NCBI GenBank assembly: GCA_022701365.1
Contig: JAKUHH010000216.1
Coordinates: forward strand, 992,001 to 1,056,000
Reading direction: 5' to 3'
Source: Mycocentrospora acerina
Lineage: Eukaryota > Ascomycota > Dothideomycetes > Pleosporales
DNA: 64,000 nt
A program made the translations under genes and the position numbers. Under the pieces are notes generated by a model, which saw only the letters and a list, made by a program, of their open reading frames with translations, was not told the DNA's origin and did no database searches. Below, piece by piece: positions 45,857-56,043 of this stretch (the stretch's first letter is position 1; each line of letters begins with the position of its first letter).

Positions 45857-46276
45857 TACTGTAATTCAAGACCACACGGTTCGAAAAGCGAAGCTGGCAG
45901 GTCAAGGAATGGGTTGATTAAGTTGGTAATGGGTGTTGGACGAGCACTGGTTCATGGCGCGTTTGCTGCTTGGTATTGACGCACGGTGAAGCAAGGAAGG
46001 AGAGGATTTGGTTGAGGCAGGCTGCACAATGTTTTCCTACTCTTTCTCATCTCTCTAGCATTCTCAAGACGCCAAATTAGGGTTCTAGAATCAATCACTA
46101 CGACCCCCAACCGATCGAGTCGGGACAACGTTGGACGTAGCGCCGATGCGGAAATCTCCGTATCGAACCAAATCCTAGACGTAACTTTTGTCAAATCATC
46201 CGACCGCACTCCCGCACCCCTCAAAGAGCCGCCCCCCAGCTCTTCCCGCCCGCCCACCCACCTCGCACCGCCCATA
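45857..46276. other. Divergent promoter
   Basis: 420 bp between the DUF2458-like (-) and Cox14-like (+) starts. No distinct element recognised. Confidence 0.5.
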
Positions 46277-47132
46277 ATGTCCAAGTCTACCAGAGACTCG
46301 ACCCGCTTTACTGCGACGGGAGTATGGGCGCACACAAGACCCGGCGGCGGCCGAGCCACGACGCTGCAATTCGCGGACCCGGCGCCCAAGAACGAAACGC
46401 CACAGCAGAAGGTCAAGCGACTGAGAGAGGCGGCAAATCGGGCAAAGATGGCACAGGTGACCAAGTGGGATTACATGTACCTGTACGGGCGAATGGCTGC
46501 AGATGCAGCGCATAGGTTTACAGTCTATGGGCTCATCTTTGCGACGGGTATGTCTGGCCGCCAATTGCACCCGTGCTGGTCTGGTGCCATGTGCAAACAA
46601 TTCGAGGTTAACGACTGAGTCAGGCTGCGTCGGTGTTCTCGCCGTCTTCTCCATAGGCGACATGATCGTCTACAACCGCCGGAAACGCGCCATCTACTTC
46701 GCCGAGGAGGAAAAAGCCCAGGCCAAAATCCTCGAAACCGCACGACTTGCTGTCGCAGCAGGATCGGCATCAGCAGCGCAGATGGCACTTGTCACAGGCA
46801 TTGCTGAGGAGCAGGAGCTCATGGAGAAGAAGAAGGCCGAGCGGAAGATACCCTCGAAGCTGCTCTGGTGGCTGCATGGCGACTGGAAGGAGGACAAGGA
46901 TATTGAGGCACAGAGGAAGCTGGCTGTCGAGGATCTCAAGCGGCAGGAATTGGAGGCCAGCAAGAGCTCTGGCGTCATAGCTGCGGTACACGAGGCGAGG
47001 GCAAACACATTACCAACACCACCCGTCGGTGGAGGCCCGCTCGACCAGGCTGCAGAGAAGGTGGTGCAGAAGACGGAGCAGACAAGCAAGGGCTGGCTTG
47101 GGTGGATGATGGGCGGGTCGAAGAAGGAGTAA
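46277..47132 (+). CDS. Cox14-domain-like mitochondrial assembly protein
   Basis: Two exons, 46277-46547 and 46624-47132, encode 259 residues; the intron is 76 nt and splits a Gly codon. The N-terminus is Ser/Thr/Arg-rich (STRDSTRFTATG), followed by ETPQQKVKRLREAANRAK. A single membrane segment lies at about residues 79-107 (FTVYGLIFATGCVGVLAVFS), just ahead of YNRRKRAIYFAEEE. A long charged helix and a C-terminal WLGWMMGGSKKE tail follow. The first half resembles fungal proteins annotated with the cytochrome oxidase assembly (Cox14) domain, suggesting the inner mitochondrial membrane. The assignment is by resemblance and the function is not proven. Confidence 0.65.
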
Positions 47133-47386
47133 GAGGGGGGCTGTGAATGGCATCGTGAAAGGCATCGTGAGAGTAGACGTCATGAGAGGGGTCGTGAGAG
47201 GGGACGTCATAAGAGGAGGGGTGTACTATATATTGACCTGCAACCTGTATACTGCTGTCTGAGTACATGTACGCATCACGGAGTTGGGTGGCACATTTAG
47301 ATGGGAGTCGATGATTTGGACGAGCGTGTAAAAAAGAGAAATTCATGTTCATAATTGTATGTTCCTGCTGTGCACCTGATGCCCCG

Positions 47387-48021
47387 CTACCGGTCTCCCT
47401 GAGCGGACACGGGAATATAATTTTGGCGTTCTCTCGATCGCTGCGTCGTGTCAGCTTGGGCAACTTCCCACAATGCGCCGGCGCTCGCAGAGTACATACC
47501 TCTCTCCACTGCTCGACCCACGGCTTCACGGCCGCCCACGTCAGCAACCCCACGGTCGCGGCAATGAACAGCAACACGACAGCCTGGTCCTTTGCCGAGT
47601 CTCTCTGGAAGCACGTCGTCAGGACCTTGTCCTCTTTTTCGCCGGCGCAGAAACTGTAGCCCAAACAGAACTGGCGGTTGCAGTCGTTGCACGACTTCTT
47701 GGAGGCGCGGTCTTTGAGCAACGAGTGCGTGGTGGGCTTGGTGGAGACGGGCGCGTCAAGGGCGACGATGGTGCTGTTGCCGAAGCAGGTACATTTGCAG
47801 AAGGACGTTGGCGCTGGGGAGGGGGGTCAGTGCATGGGACAGGAGAAGGTGCAGGTGCAGGTGTAGGTGTAGAAGAGGGAAAGGAAAGGCAGGGAAAGGA
47901 CAGGCAGGGAAAGAAAAGGCAAGGAAAGGGAAAACATACAGGCGGCGAGGGACAGGGAGAGGAACGAGAGGAAGGTGCCGAGGAAGAAGAAGACAAAGAC
48001 AAAGGACGATGGTTTGCGCAT
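47387..48021 (-). CDS. Small Cys-rich membrane protein, secretory pathway
   Basis: Three exons, 47940-48021, 47500-47813 and 47387-47440, encode 149 residues; introns are 126 and 59 nt. The first exon is a hydrophobic signal sequence (residues 1-27, FVFVFFFLGTFLSFLSLS). The lumenal part holds eight cysteines in FCKCTCFGNSTIV, SCNDCNRQFCLGYSFC and TTCFQRD, probably in disulfides. A second membrane segment (VVLLFIAATVGLLTWAAVKP, about residues 104-123) is followed by a basic cytosolic tail ending QGDR. The layout is that of a type I ER or Golgi membrane protein. I think it is a conserved fungal family but cannot name it. Divergent from the nucleolar RRM gene. Confidence 0.75.
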
Positions 48022-48457
48022 CGTGACCGAGTGTGGATATGTCTTGAGCTCAGGTGCAGAGACACGGGCGCATCGAGTGCTGCGGCTCTGCCACGGGAGC
48101 AAGGGACCAGCAAGAGCTCTGCCAGGCACTATATGTCTATGTGCAGTGGGAAATGGTGCTTTGCGTGTGCAGTGGGCAAAGATGCTATGCGTGTGCAGTG
48201 TGGAGAGGTGCTATGCATGTGCAGTGGAGAAGAATACCATCCAAGTGCAGTGGAGAAAGGTACCATGTAGTGTCAAGGCACGGACAGCCTGCTAGCCCCG
48301 GCCAGGGTGCGCTAAGGAATTTCCTTCCCCTCCGCCTTGCGACGCCTGCTCTCACTCCCGACACCTGCCCAGAGGCTGCTCTTGCTCCCTCGACATTCAC
48401 GACTACAGACGTGCGCGTCTGAATCCAGCCCCGAGCGTCGTCGTACCGTGCGACTCA
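48022..48457. other. Divergent promoter with 26-bp tandem repeat
   Basis: 436 bp between the Cys-rich membrane protein (-) and the nucleolar-type RRM protein (+). Nearly a third of it is the tandem repeat listed below. Confidence 0.7.
48141..48270 (+). repeat. 26-bp tandem repeat, five units
   Basis: GTGCAGTG recurs at 48141, 48167, 48193, 48219 and 48245, an exact 26-bp period. The rest of each unit is partly conserved (a purine-rich middle and an ATGCTATGC-like or ACCAT end). 26 is not a multiple of three, so coding use is unlikely. Confidence 0.95.
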
Positions 48458-50206
48458 ATGTCTGCAGCACGCGCGGCTATTCCCACTCCTACCAAAGCGC
48501 AACCAGCTCCGCCAGACGAGAACAAGATTGTCCGACTGCACATCACCCCGCTGAGGCCCGACCTGCTCAAAGTCTACCTCGCGCCTTCCGTGCTCCCTCT
48601 CGCCACCAACATCTCCTACCACGCCGTCGAGACGTTCCCAGAAAAGGGCTTCGGATACGTCGAGCTGCCCGAGACGGAAGCGCAGAAGCTCAGGAAGAAG
48701 CTCAACGGCCTCACGCTGAGAGGCTCCAAGGTGCGCATCGAAATGGCAAAGTCGGAGAAGCGCAAAGCCCGCGAAGAGGCCGATGCTGCAAAGGACGTGG
48801 CCGAGGCTGAGAGACCGCCCAAGCGCCCAAAGAAGGAGAAGGTCAAGAAGGAAGACGGCGTGCTCGAGGGCGTAGTGCTGCCCGACGACCGCAAGGTCAA
48901 GCGCGGCTGGACTGAGCCGCCGTCGTCCAAGACCAAAAAGGAGAGGAAGGAGAAAAAGGACAAGGACAAGGACAAGGACAAGGACAAGCACTCAAAGCAC
49001 GAGCAGAAAAAGTCAAAGTACACAAGAGAGCCCGAGCTGCTGTTCAAGGCGAAACTGACACCCGTTGCCGCGACAGAAGTCGCGCGCAAAGACAAAAAGG
49101 ACAAGAAGGAAAAGAAGGAGAAGAGCAAATCAAAGTCTAGGGAAGTCGTTGTGCACGAGTTTGAAAAGAACACCAAGACGCCGAGCTTCATCAAGCAAAC
49201 ACAGGTTTCGACAGAGAAAAAGCCTGCTGTCGAGTACGTCAATGGACAAGGCTGGGTAGACGAGGATGGCAATGTGGTAGAGCCAGAGACCGGCAAGGCA
49301 AGAAATAGACGTGTTTTGGAACTGGTTGACAAGCCTGTCGAGCCCGAGAAGAAGACATCCCCAGCGACAAACACACCGAAAAAGGACAAGAAAGCAAAGA
49401 TCACACGACCGCCATCACCCTCCGAGTCTGAAGCTGACGACTCGTCTGTAGTCTCATCCTCTTCAGAAGAGGAAGACTCTGAAGGTGAGGATGAAGACGA
49501 ATCTGAAGATGAGGACGTCGAGTCAGAAGCCGAGTCGACGGCATCTTCTGCTGCACCTGCACCTGCGACAGACAGCAAGAGCACCTCTGAAGTACCCCAA
49601 ATCTCCGTGTCGTCGGAGCAAAAGGAAGTGCACCCTCTGGAAGCTCTCTTCAAGCGATCCAAGCCTTCGTCTGAGCCATCCTCAACCCCCACCAAGAAAC
49701 TTGCGCCCATCGACACCTCATTCAGCTTCTTTGAGAACAACAACGACGACGATAAAATGGAAGTCGACGCGTCTGCACCTGACAACGCGCCTGCCACACC
49801 TTACACGCAGAAAGACCTCGAATGGCGAGGTCTCCGCAGCGCAGCGCCCACCCCCGACACCGCCGCCATTGGCCGCCGTTTCTCCTTCGACTGGCGCAAG
49901 AACAGCCAGGAAGCTGACGAAGAAGAGGACGATGACGACGATGACGTGGACGATACAGAGGCAGAGAAACAGCTGTCCAACAACACAAAAGCAAACACTC
50001 ACCTCCCCGGTCTGGTAGAGGACAACGAAAACGAGGCAGGCGCAGACAAGGAAACTGAAGAGAAGCCTGAAAGCGAGTTCCGCAAGTGGTTCTGGGAGAA
50101 CAGGGGTGACATTAATCGTGCGTGGAAGAAGAGGAGACGAGATGCATTGAAAGCAAAGAGGCTTAGTGATAACAGGAAAACGACGGGTGGACGGAGGGTG
50201 GTTTAA
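48458..50206 (+). CDS. Nucleolar-type RRM protein (NOL8-like)
   Basis: Single exon, 582 residues. An N-terminal RRM-like fold covers residues 22-100 (KIVRLHITPLRPDLLKVYLA, then GFGYVELPETEAQKLRKKLNG). A very Lys-rich region follows with KDKDKDK and KKEKKEKSKSKS runs, then acidic Ser/Glu/Asp tracts (about 320-365 and 485-500). The C-terminal end has short conserved blocks: PLEALFKRSK, DTSFSFFENN, TPYTQKDLEWRGLRSAAPTP and FRKWFWENRGDINRAWKKRR. This order recalls fungal NOL8-like or ribosome-biogenesis factors, so a nucleolar role is likely by resemblance. The ATG at 48458 is the first in frame. Convergent with the next gene. Confidence 0.78.
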   Translation: MSAARAAIPTPTKAQPAPPDENKIVRLHITPLRPDLLKVYLAPSVLPLATNISYHAVETFPEKGFGYVELPETEAQKLRKKLNGLTLRGSKVRIEMAKSEKRKAREEADAAKDVAEAERPPKRPKKEKVKKEDGVLEGVVLPDDRKVKRGWTEPPSSKTKKERKEKKDKDKDKDKDKHSKHEQKKSKYTREPELLFKAKLTPVAATEVARKDKKDKKEKKEKSKSKSREVVVHEFEKNTKTPSFIKQTQVSTEKKPAVEYVNGQGWVDEDGNVVEPETGKARNRRVLELVDKPVEPEKKTSPATNTPKKDKKAKITRPPSPSESEADDSSVVSSSSEEEDSEGEDEDESEDEDVESEAESTASSAAPAPATDSKSTSEVPQISVSSEQKEVHPLEALFKRSKPSSEPSSTPTKKLAPIDTSFSFFENNNDDDKMEVDASAPDNAPATPYTQKDLEWRGLRSAAPTPDTAAIGRRFSFDWRKNSQEADEEEDDDDDDVDDTEAEKQLSNNTKANTHLPGLVEDNENEAGADKETEEKPESEFRKWFWENRGDINRAWKKRRRDALKAKRLSDNRKTTGGRRVV

Positions 50207-50468
50207 ACAGGGTCGTGATGTACCATCAAATTTGTGTTTTTTTGCAAAGTGCGTGAGATCCGACGCCGCGGTTAGAGAATCTAGTTGAACAATGTAGATA
50301 CGATACGAATATGAAGAAGAATGTTGAGTTGATTATCCCAGACACACCAACATACACAAATTCCAGTGAAAATAATACATACACACGCGAGATGCTGAGA
50401 AAGAAGTGAATTACAAATATGAACAGGACCACGAATATAAATACTTACATGTAAACGCACAAAAATAC

Positions 50469-51164
50469 TCAAGCATCCACACCCTTCCACCTCACATGTC
50501 CCTCCTCACTTTCCGGGCCCCTCCACCCACTCCTCCTCTCCCCACCACATGCCTCCTCTGCCCGCGTCAAAATCACTCTCCCGCCTACTCCCACTCCCGG
50601 CGGTGCATCAACCTGCGAACTAATCTCCACAGGCGGCGGGAGCTTCTTCACACTCTCCCTTTCACTCCCGCTCTCACGTCCCGCTCCTCCCTGCCGTGGC
50701 GTCTCCATCGTTGTCGATGTCGTCGCTGTCGTCGATGATGTAAGAGGTGGAGATAAAGAAGTAGAGGAAGGGGGACATAGCATAGTCGCTGAAATCATAC
50801 CCTTTTCCGTTGCGGCGATGATTTCCTCGGGGATGGCGTGGGGGTCAAAGGCCGGCGTTGGGGAGAAGGAAGACGTTGATGTGGAGGTTAATGGGTTGGG
50901 TGGGAATTGCTGGTGGGCTGGGAAGAAAGGGGGAGAGAGGGGGTTAGTTGTGTGGGTTTGTAGTTGTGGTTGGGGTTTGGTGATGGGGAAAGTGGGAGGC
51001 ATGAAGTATGAGTGGAAGGAGGGAGGTTACGTACTACCAAAGTCACCGCTTGTGCTGGCCCAAGGGTTGGGATGGGAGTTTGGATTTGAATTTGGATCTG
51101 GCTTCACGGCTGGAGACTCGACGCCTGGATTTGGGTTCAAAGGTTGGGGAATAGTGTTGTTCAT
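50469..51164 (-). CDS. Pro/Ser/Thr-rich protein, function unknown
   Basis: Two exons, 51038-51164 and 50469-50917, encode 191 residues; the proposed intron is 120 nt with a CTAAC branch site. The first exon is Asn/Pro-rich (MNNTIPQPLNPNPG). The most structured part is AFDPHAIPEEIIAATEKGMI, which looks helical. The rest is low-complexity, ending in a Gly/Arg-rich tail. I do not recognise a family. The exon join depends on frame and splice signals only, and a nearby donor 8 nt further would also work. Could be a short regulatory or scaffold protein. Confidence 0.5.
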
Positions 51165-52246
51165 TTTGAGGTTTTTTTTGGGTCTTGGAATTGACTTTCT
51201 CGATTTCTCTCGATAATAGGCAGATAGGCAGGTAGGTAGGTAGATAGGTTCCTAAGTAGGTAGGCAGGTAGACAGACAGACAGCTAGACAAAACACCCTC
51301 TATCTTCCAGCCCCAAGCATCAACGATGAAAAAGAGATATCTGTAAGTATACTCCAGATAAATAAATAAAATCAGTACCTAAATTCTTTTTTAATTAAAG
51401 TTCCTCTCCTCTTTTTAAAACCCTCATATATTGGGATCTCATGACGTAGCATTACGAAATCCTTCTCTCCCGGTTCCCTTTATTCCCTCTCCCCACGTGC
51501 TTCCGTCGGCAGTAGGGATGTCACAATGCGATACAATACGATACGGTACGACACGGTACGGTACGGTACAATATAATACGATGCGGTTGCCGGCATGCGC
51601 TCCCTCTCCCTCATCCGATGGTTGCATATGCCGACGCAGTGCTCGTAATCGCAATAGGGCCGGCCCTGCATACCTTGATCTGATCCCTAACCCTGCCACT
51701 AGGCAGGCGAGGCCCTGTTTGGGTTGGTAGGGAAGTAGGTAGTTCGGGCCGGGTAAACGTCAGATCCGCTCCCGGCTTGAAGGGATGATGCATCGTTGCA
51801 AGCTGAACAAACTTGGATTCGAGGATTTGCGCAAGGGAGGGGGGAGTGATCGGCAATGGTCAGCTCACGTACAAGTCATCAAGATAACTGGACAGCAGAG
51901 ACCTGAGGTCGTTGGAGGAGAAAACACATGATAAGATGCACACATACGTCCTAGTGTATGAGTAAAGAGACGTCTTAACAGTTTGGTGTCAGCCAGATAG
52001 GAACTAGTTTTGTCCTTTTCATTTGCCCACTAATGATCTCATATCTTATCTAGGGATCGTACCATAACGCCATTGCCGTGTTCATCTATCGTAAAAAGCC
52101 CCATTGTTTGTACCATCGCAGCGGCACGTCCAACTTCATTCGCAGCCCTGTCATGAGCTCAACTCTCTTGTGATGCGTGTCCAACACACCGCGCCTTGGC
52201 AGTGGTGGCAGCACGTTGCTTCAAACTCGCCCTATCCATTACCTCT
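51165..52246. other. Intergenic with short repeats
   Basis: 5' flank of the Pro/Ser/Thr-rich gene and 3' flank of the coiled-coil gene. Holds GTAG/TAGG repeats (about 51222-51285) and an imperfect TACGG/TACAA array (51524-51584). No gene. Confidence 0.6.
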
Positions 52247-53056
52247 CTAAGAACTCCTACCACTGCGCTCATCTTGCACTGGCCGCGCACCACTCCTACC
52301 TCGTTGGTCCTCTGAGCCTCGTGCCCTGATCATGCGCTCCAATTCGATGATTCTCTGCTTCAGTGCCTCGTTCTCCTTCTTGACTTCCTCCATCTCAGCC
52401 CTGTGTTGTGCGATCTCCTCGTAGCGTGGTGTTGTGACATGACTTGCACCTCTGTGTGAATCTCTATGCGTAGCGTCGCCCGTCGTGGATTGAGAGGAGA
52501 TGGAGTAACGGTGTGAATATGCGCTGGACGGTATGCCACTGCGTGAGACGCTCGAGGAGCTGCGGTGGTGACGTGAAGACGTTGGATGTGTTGAACCGGT
52601 CAGAGGTCCGGTATGAGCGCTTGAGTGATCTGTAGCGTCTGCAGTGGATGAGACTGTCGATGCAACAGACGCAGTTTGCGTGCGAAGGGCAGATAGCTCC
52701 CGCGTCAGACGGTTGACGACTGCCTCTTGTTCCTTCTCCAATTCGTGGTACATCTCTGCTGGCGTCATGGGGCGAGGGTGACGCATTGGTACGCCTGCAG
52801 CATCGACATAACCACTCGTGCTAGGGCTCAAAGGCGGGAACGGATGTGATCCTGAGTGTACAGATTGGGAGAGAGTACCTCCAGGCGAAGCTAGTGGTAG
52901 TGGTGGAGGACTCATTGTGTGTATCTGCGACGCTCGACGGGAAACTGGCGTAGAGTTCTGGCGAGAAGCTGAACCAGACGCAGGCTGTGTGTACGATGGT
53001 GCGCTGGTGGGAGTCGGACGTGGAGACGCAGGAAACGTGTTAAGGTCGGGAGCCAT
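52247..53056 (-). CDS. Coiled-coil fungal protein, function unknown
   Basis: Single exon, 269 residues from the ATG at 53056. The N-terminal 90 residues are Pro/Ser/Thr-rich. A conserved-looking block MRHPRPMTPAEMYHELEKEQ leads into a helix, NRLTRELSALRTQ. After a Ser/His-rich linker, a coiled coil of about 35 residues appears (RAEMEEVKKENEALKQRIIE). The C-terminus is Arg/Gly/Ser-rich. No signal peptide or membrane segment. I believe similar proteins are present in other filamentous ascomycetes but know no function; dimerisation through the coiled coil is likely. Confidence 0.7.
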   Translation of the reverse strand: MAPDLNTFPASPRPTPTSAPSYTQPASGSASRQNSTPVSRRASQIHTMSPPPLPLASPGGTLSQSVHSGSHPFPPLSPSTSGYVDAAGVPMRHPRPMTPAEMYHELEKEQEAVVNRLTRELSALRTQTASVASTVSSTADATDHSSAHTGPLTGSTHPTSSRHHRSSSSVSRSGIPSSAYSHRYSISSQSTTGDATHRDSHRGASHVTTPRYEEIAQHRAEMEEVKKENEALKQRIIELERMIRARGSEDQRGRSGARPVQDERSGRSS

Positions 53057-53875
53057 CTTGTTATTGTATGTGTGGTATACCCGTAGGTCGCTCGTGGGTC
53101 GATTAACGTGCTCGAGTGGAGGCTACTAAGCACGCGTTGGAAGCTTGCTGTGGTGTTGTTCTCTGCCCCGCAGTAGATTAGTAGATTAGTAGATTCGTGA
53201 TGAGTAACGTGAATGCTGTAAGTTTCGAGGCTGATGTTCGCAACGCGTGTCTGTTGTGTCGACAAAGAAAACAGTCCTTGTGTTCAGCAGTGCAAGGGGA
53301 TTGATGCGGCAGTAACACCCGATGAGGGGCAGGTGCGTTCACATCTTGAACAATGCTCGACCCAAAGCGGCGTTGCGATATTAGACCGAACTTACTTGCT
53401 GTTTGTTGGTCGAGTGTCTGTTCGGCAGTGGTGGTCGATAAGAAACTAGAAGCACTTTTGATGAGAGACACGCCAGCACGAGTCGTCCAGTGGTCAGTAT
53501 GTATTACTCATTTCCTCATGCCAAAAGGTTGCCAGAACAACGCATATATTCACATATATTCTCGAATTCTTTATCGGACCTGCTTGTCCTTATATTCATA
53601 GTATCGTCTTCGTTGTTCCCATTCCTCTAGGCATGCCTTTCCTTTCCCATTCTGCACGCTATCCCACAACCGCCGCGGATGGCATCACGGCGCCATAGCC
53701 GTTGCAGCCTCCCGGCGCCATGTCGCTTTTTCCGTTCCCTAAACCATTCCCTCGAACTGCCGGACAAGTGCTTTTGAAAACAAGCCATGAACCGCCCAAA
53801 ACTCCAAGCCGCAATGCTCTATCGTGATATGACCAGAGTGCTAGCACAAGCATGATCCCCGAACCCTGTAATACT
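53057..53875. other. Intergenic
   Basis: 5' flank of the coiled-coil gene and 3' flank of eIF3l. Three ATTAGTAG-like units at about 53174-53195. A short ACLLCRQRK-like peptide on the plus strand near 53250 was considered and rejected. No gene. Confidence 0.5.
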
Positions 53876-55307
53876 CTAGTACGTGCGGGCCAAGTTGCGG
53901 AGGTACCAGTCCACCAGTCTCCTGCCGACCTTCGCCTCAGAAACATGGATGAGATCCTGTTTGTTGTTAGTATTCAGTAAATTGTCGACCCCTTTTATTT
54001 CACTTACTCCCTCCATGGCGTAGTCGAGGTCGCTGCTGTGAACAATCTCGCCATCCAACAATCCACCCTCGGTCCACCTGATCTGCCTGTTCCTCTGCTT
54101 GTTGACAAGCAACCAGCACCTGAGCTTCTCCGGCTCAACTTCCAAAAATCCAGCAAGCTTCTTCAAATCCATGGTAGTGTAGAGCTTGAGGTAGCTCTTG
54201 ACGGTAGGCGACATCATGTTGGTCTTGACCTCATCCATGAAGATGCGGAGGTGGTGCTCAACAGGATCAATGTTGACCTCTGGGTTGTCAAAGTCAGGAG
54301 GAGTTGGGCTGATGAACTTGGGGCAGGCAGTGCGGAAAAGCTCCTCGAATAGAGGCAGGGACTCAGGTCCACCGCGCTGCAGCCTGTTGAACTGCTCGCC
54401 GTACTTCTCGCGGAGAGCGGTGTGGATGGTGTCGTCGAGCCTTGTGGGCTGGAAAGCGACACAAATGGCAACAAGCGCGTACATCTGGTCGTTCTTCTTT
54501 GTGATCGAATCGTACTGGGCGTTCTTCTGGAAGTTCTTGGTCCTAGAGACGTAGACTAGGATGTGGCTGAACATGCGGATGGCGTCCGAGTAGCGACGCA
54601 TCATCATGTACGAGAATCCGACGTAGTAGTACGTCGTGAAGTGGGCGGCCATAACGCGCGCGAACATGGCCTTCTTGTTGAGCTCAATGTCATCGAGCGT
54701 CTTGAGCGCCAGGCTGAAGTCTCCGAGCAGGCAGTGGACGCGGAGAAGTCCGATGATGGAGAAGTACCCCAGCATCTTGTACAGCGGCCGCGAGCCGTAG
54801 TCGCCCGCGTACAGGTTCGAGTCCTCCCCACGCTTCATTGCTGCCAACTGCTCATTGATCTGCGACCGCTGGATCAGCGAGTACAGGACGTTGAGCACAC
54901 TGTAGCAGCCCCATGTGTTTGGGTTGTCGCGCAGGAGCTGAATCTCCTCCTCGTTGTCGTTCTTCAGGGCAACCTTTTGGCGGTAGCTGCAAAAGCTGTT
55001 GAACTGGTAGATGAACTCGTCGATGACATCCCATGCCCAGTAGTACTGCCCCGCAGTGTTAGCCCTATCGCGTGCCGCCCGAGCAGATCTGCCTTACATT
55101 TGGCACCTCGAGATCAACAGGGCCCTCCGAGTTCAGGATGTAGTGGAAGAGGTTGCAGTAGTTGTCATAACTCGCAAACTTGGTCTCAAGGGTCGCCTGG
55201 AACTCGAGGGGTGTCGCCGCGGCTTGCAGTTGTGCGTGGATGTCCTGGCTGCTTGAGGGCATGCGGCCCAGGTCGTCTCCTCCATCGTACTCGTCAATAT
55301 CGCTCAT
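53876..55307 (-). CDS. Eukaryotic translation initiation factor 3 subunit L
   Basis: Three exons, 55098-55307, 54008-55045 and 53876-53956, encode 442 residues. Introns are 52 and 51 nt; the second is a multiple of three without a stop and can be misread as coding. Family blocks include YYWAWDVIDEFIYQFNSFC, SVLNVLYSLIQRSQINEQL, LKTLDDIELNKKAMFARV, HFTTYYYVGFSYMMMRRY and a PCI-like C-terminal part (KSYLKLYTTMDLKKLAGFLE). eIF3l is a core subunit of eIF3, which brings mRNA and initiator tRNA to the small ribosomal subunit. The start MSDIDEYDGGDD is preferred; an in-frame extension upstream lacks an ATG. The promoter has a TTATCGATAA palindrome and a CACGTG (55453-55458). Confidence 0.95.
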
Positions 55308-56043
55308 CGTGACCGATTGGATGCTCGACCAGTCGGACTGCGCGGGTTGTTGGAGGGGTTGAGGGGGGGAGGGGCGGGTGGTGGTGAAGGTCCTGGTCCC
55401 CACTATCTTTTGTCAATATTATCTGCGTGTCGTCCGCGAACGCTTAGCCCGTCACGTGGTTGTGCCGCATCCTTATCGATAAGCGGACCAAAAAAATCCG
55501 AGCTCTTCCGTTTGCTTGGCGTTGGACTCCACAGCAGCAGAGCCACGCTATCCATGTGTGTACAGCTTTGCTATGCACATCCATTGGGTTTCGCCGTTGT
55601 TTGACAGCTTACGATGCGATTACTTGTCGCGTACCGCGGCTTGTAAAAAATAAGACGGTCATGCGGGACGCTGCGGTATCTAGCCCAGCGTTCTATGATC
55701 GGCCTTGTTTCATGCCTGAATCGTACCCTTTGTGTGATGCACGACTCCCTCAGTCTAGTATCGCATCTTCGCGCCCAGAGACTATGGCGAGCTCTCCGTT
55801 TGAGCGGAGGCGTGATCCGAAGTCTCGGCCTAGTGCATCATCATGGTTGCCTGAGTCAGAGTGGTCTTTCGTCGGTCCCGTCCAATGCATCCCATAGTTA
55901 AAGCCGGAAGGTCTTCCACAATTGCTTCTAGAAAGCAACTGTCAGATCTTTTAACCCAACCTTAATTTCTTTTTTCTGTTTCCCCAAAATCATTTCGGTC
56001 ATCCTTCACCCTCTTCACACGACGCCCCGCGGATTCTCTCACT
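55308..56043. other. Divergent promoter, eIF3l and EthD genes
   Basis: 736 bp. Contains CACGTG at 55453-55458 and the palindrome below, both near eIF3l. The 60 bp before the EthD ATG are pyrimidine-rich. Confidence 0.55.
55473..55482. promoter_or_regulatory. TTATCGATAA palindrome
   Basis: Second copy of the 10-bp palindrome, extended here to CTTATCGATAAG (55472-55483), 166 bp upstream of the eIF3l ATG. Confidence 0.4.

Noticed and set aside
48616..49797. 393-codon minus-strand frame
   Set aside because: Antisense shadow of the Lys/Ser-rich nucleolar-type gene; its Ser/Phe-rich translation is the complement of Lys and acidic codons.
53230..53320. ACLLCRQRK peptide on the plus strand, like the start of a Zn2Cys6 cluster
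   Set aside because: Cys spacing is off by one, a stop follows within a few codons and there is no start; probably chance.
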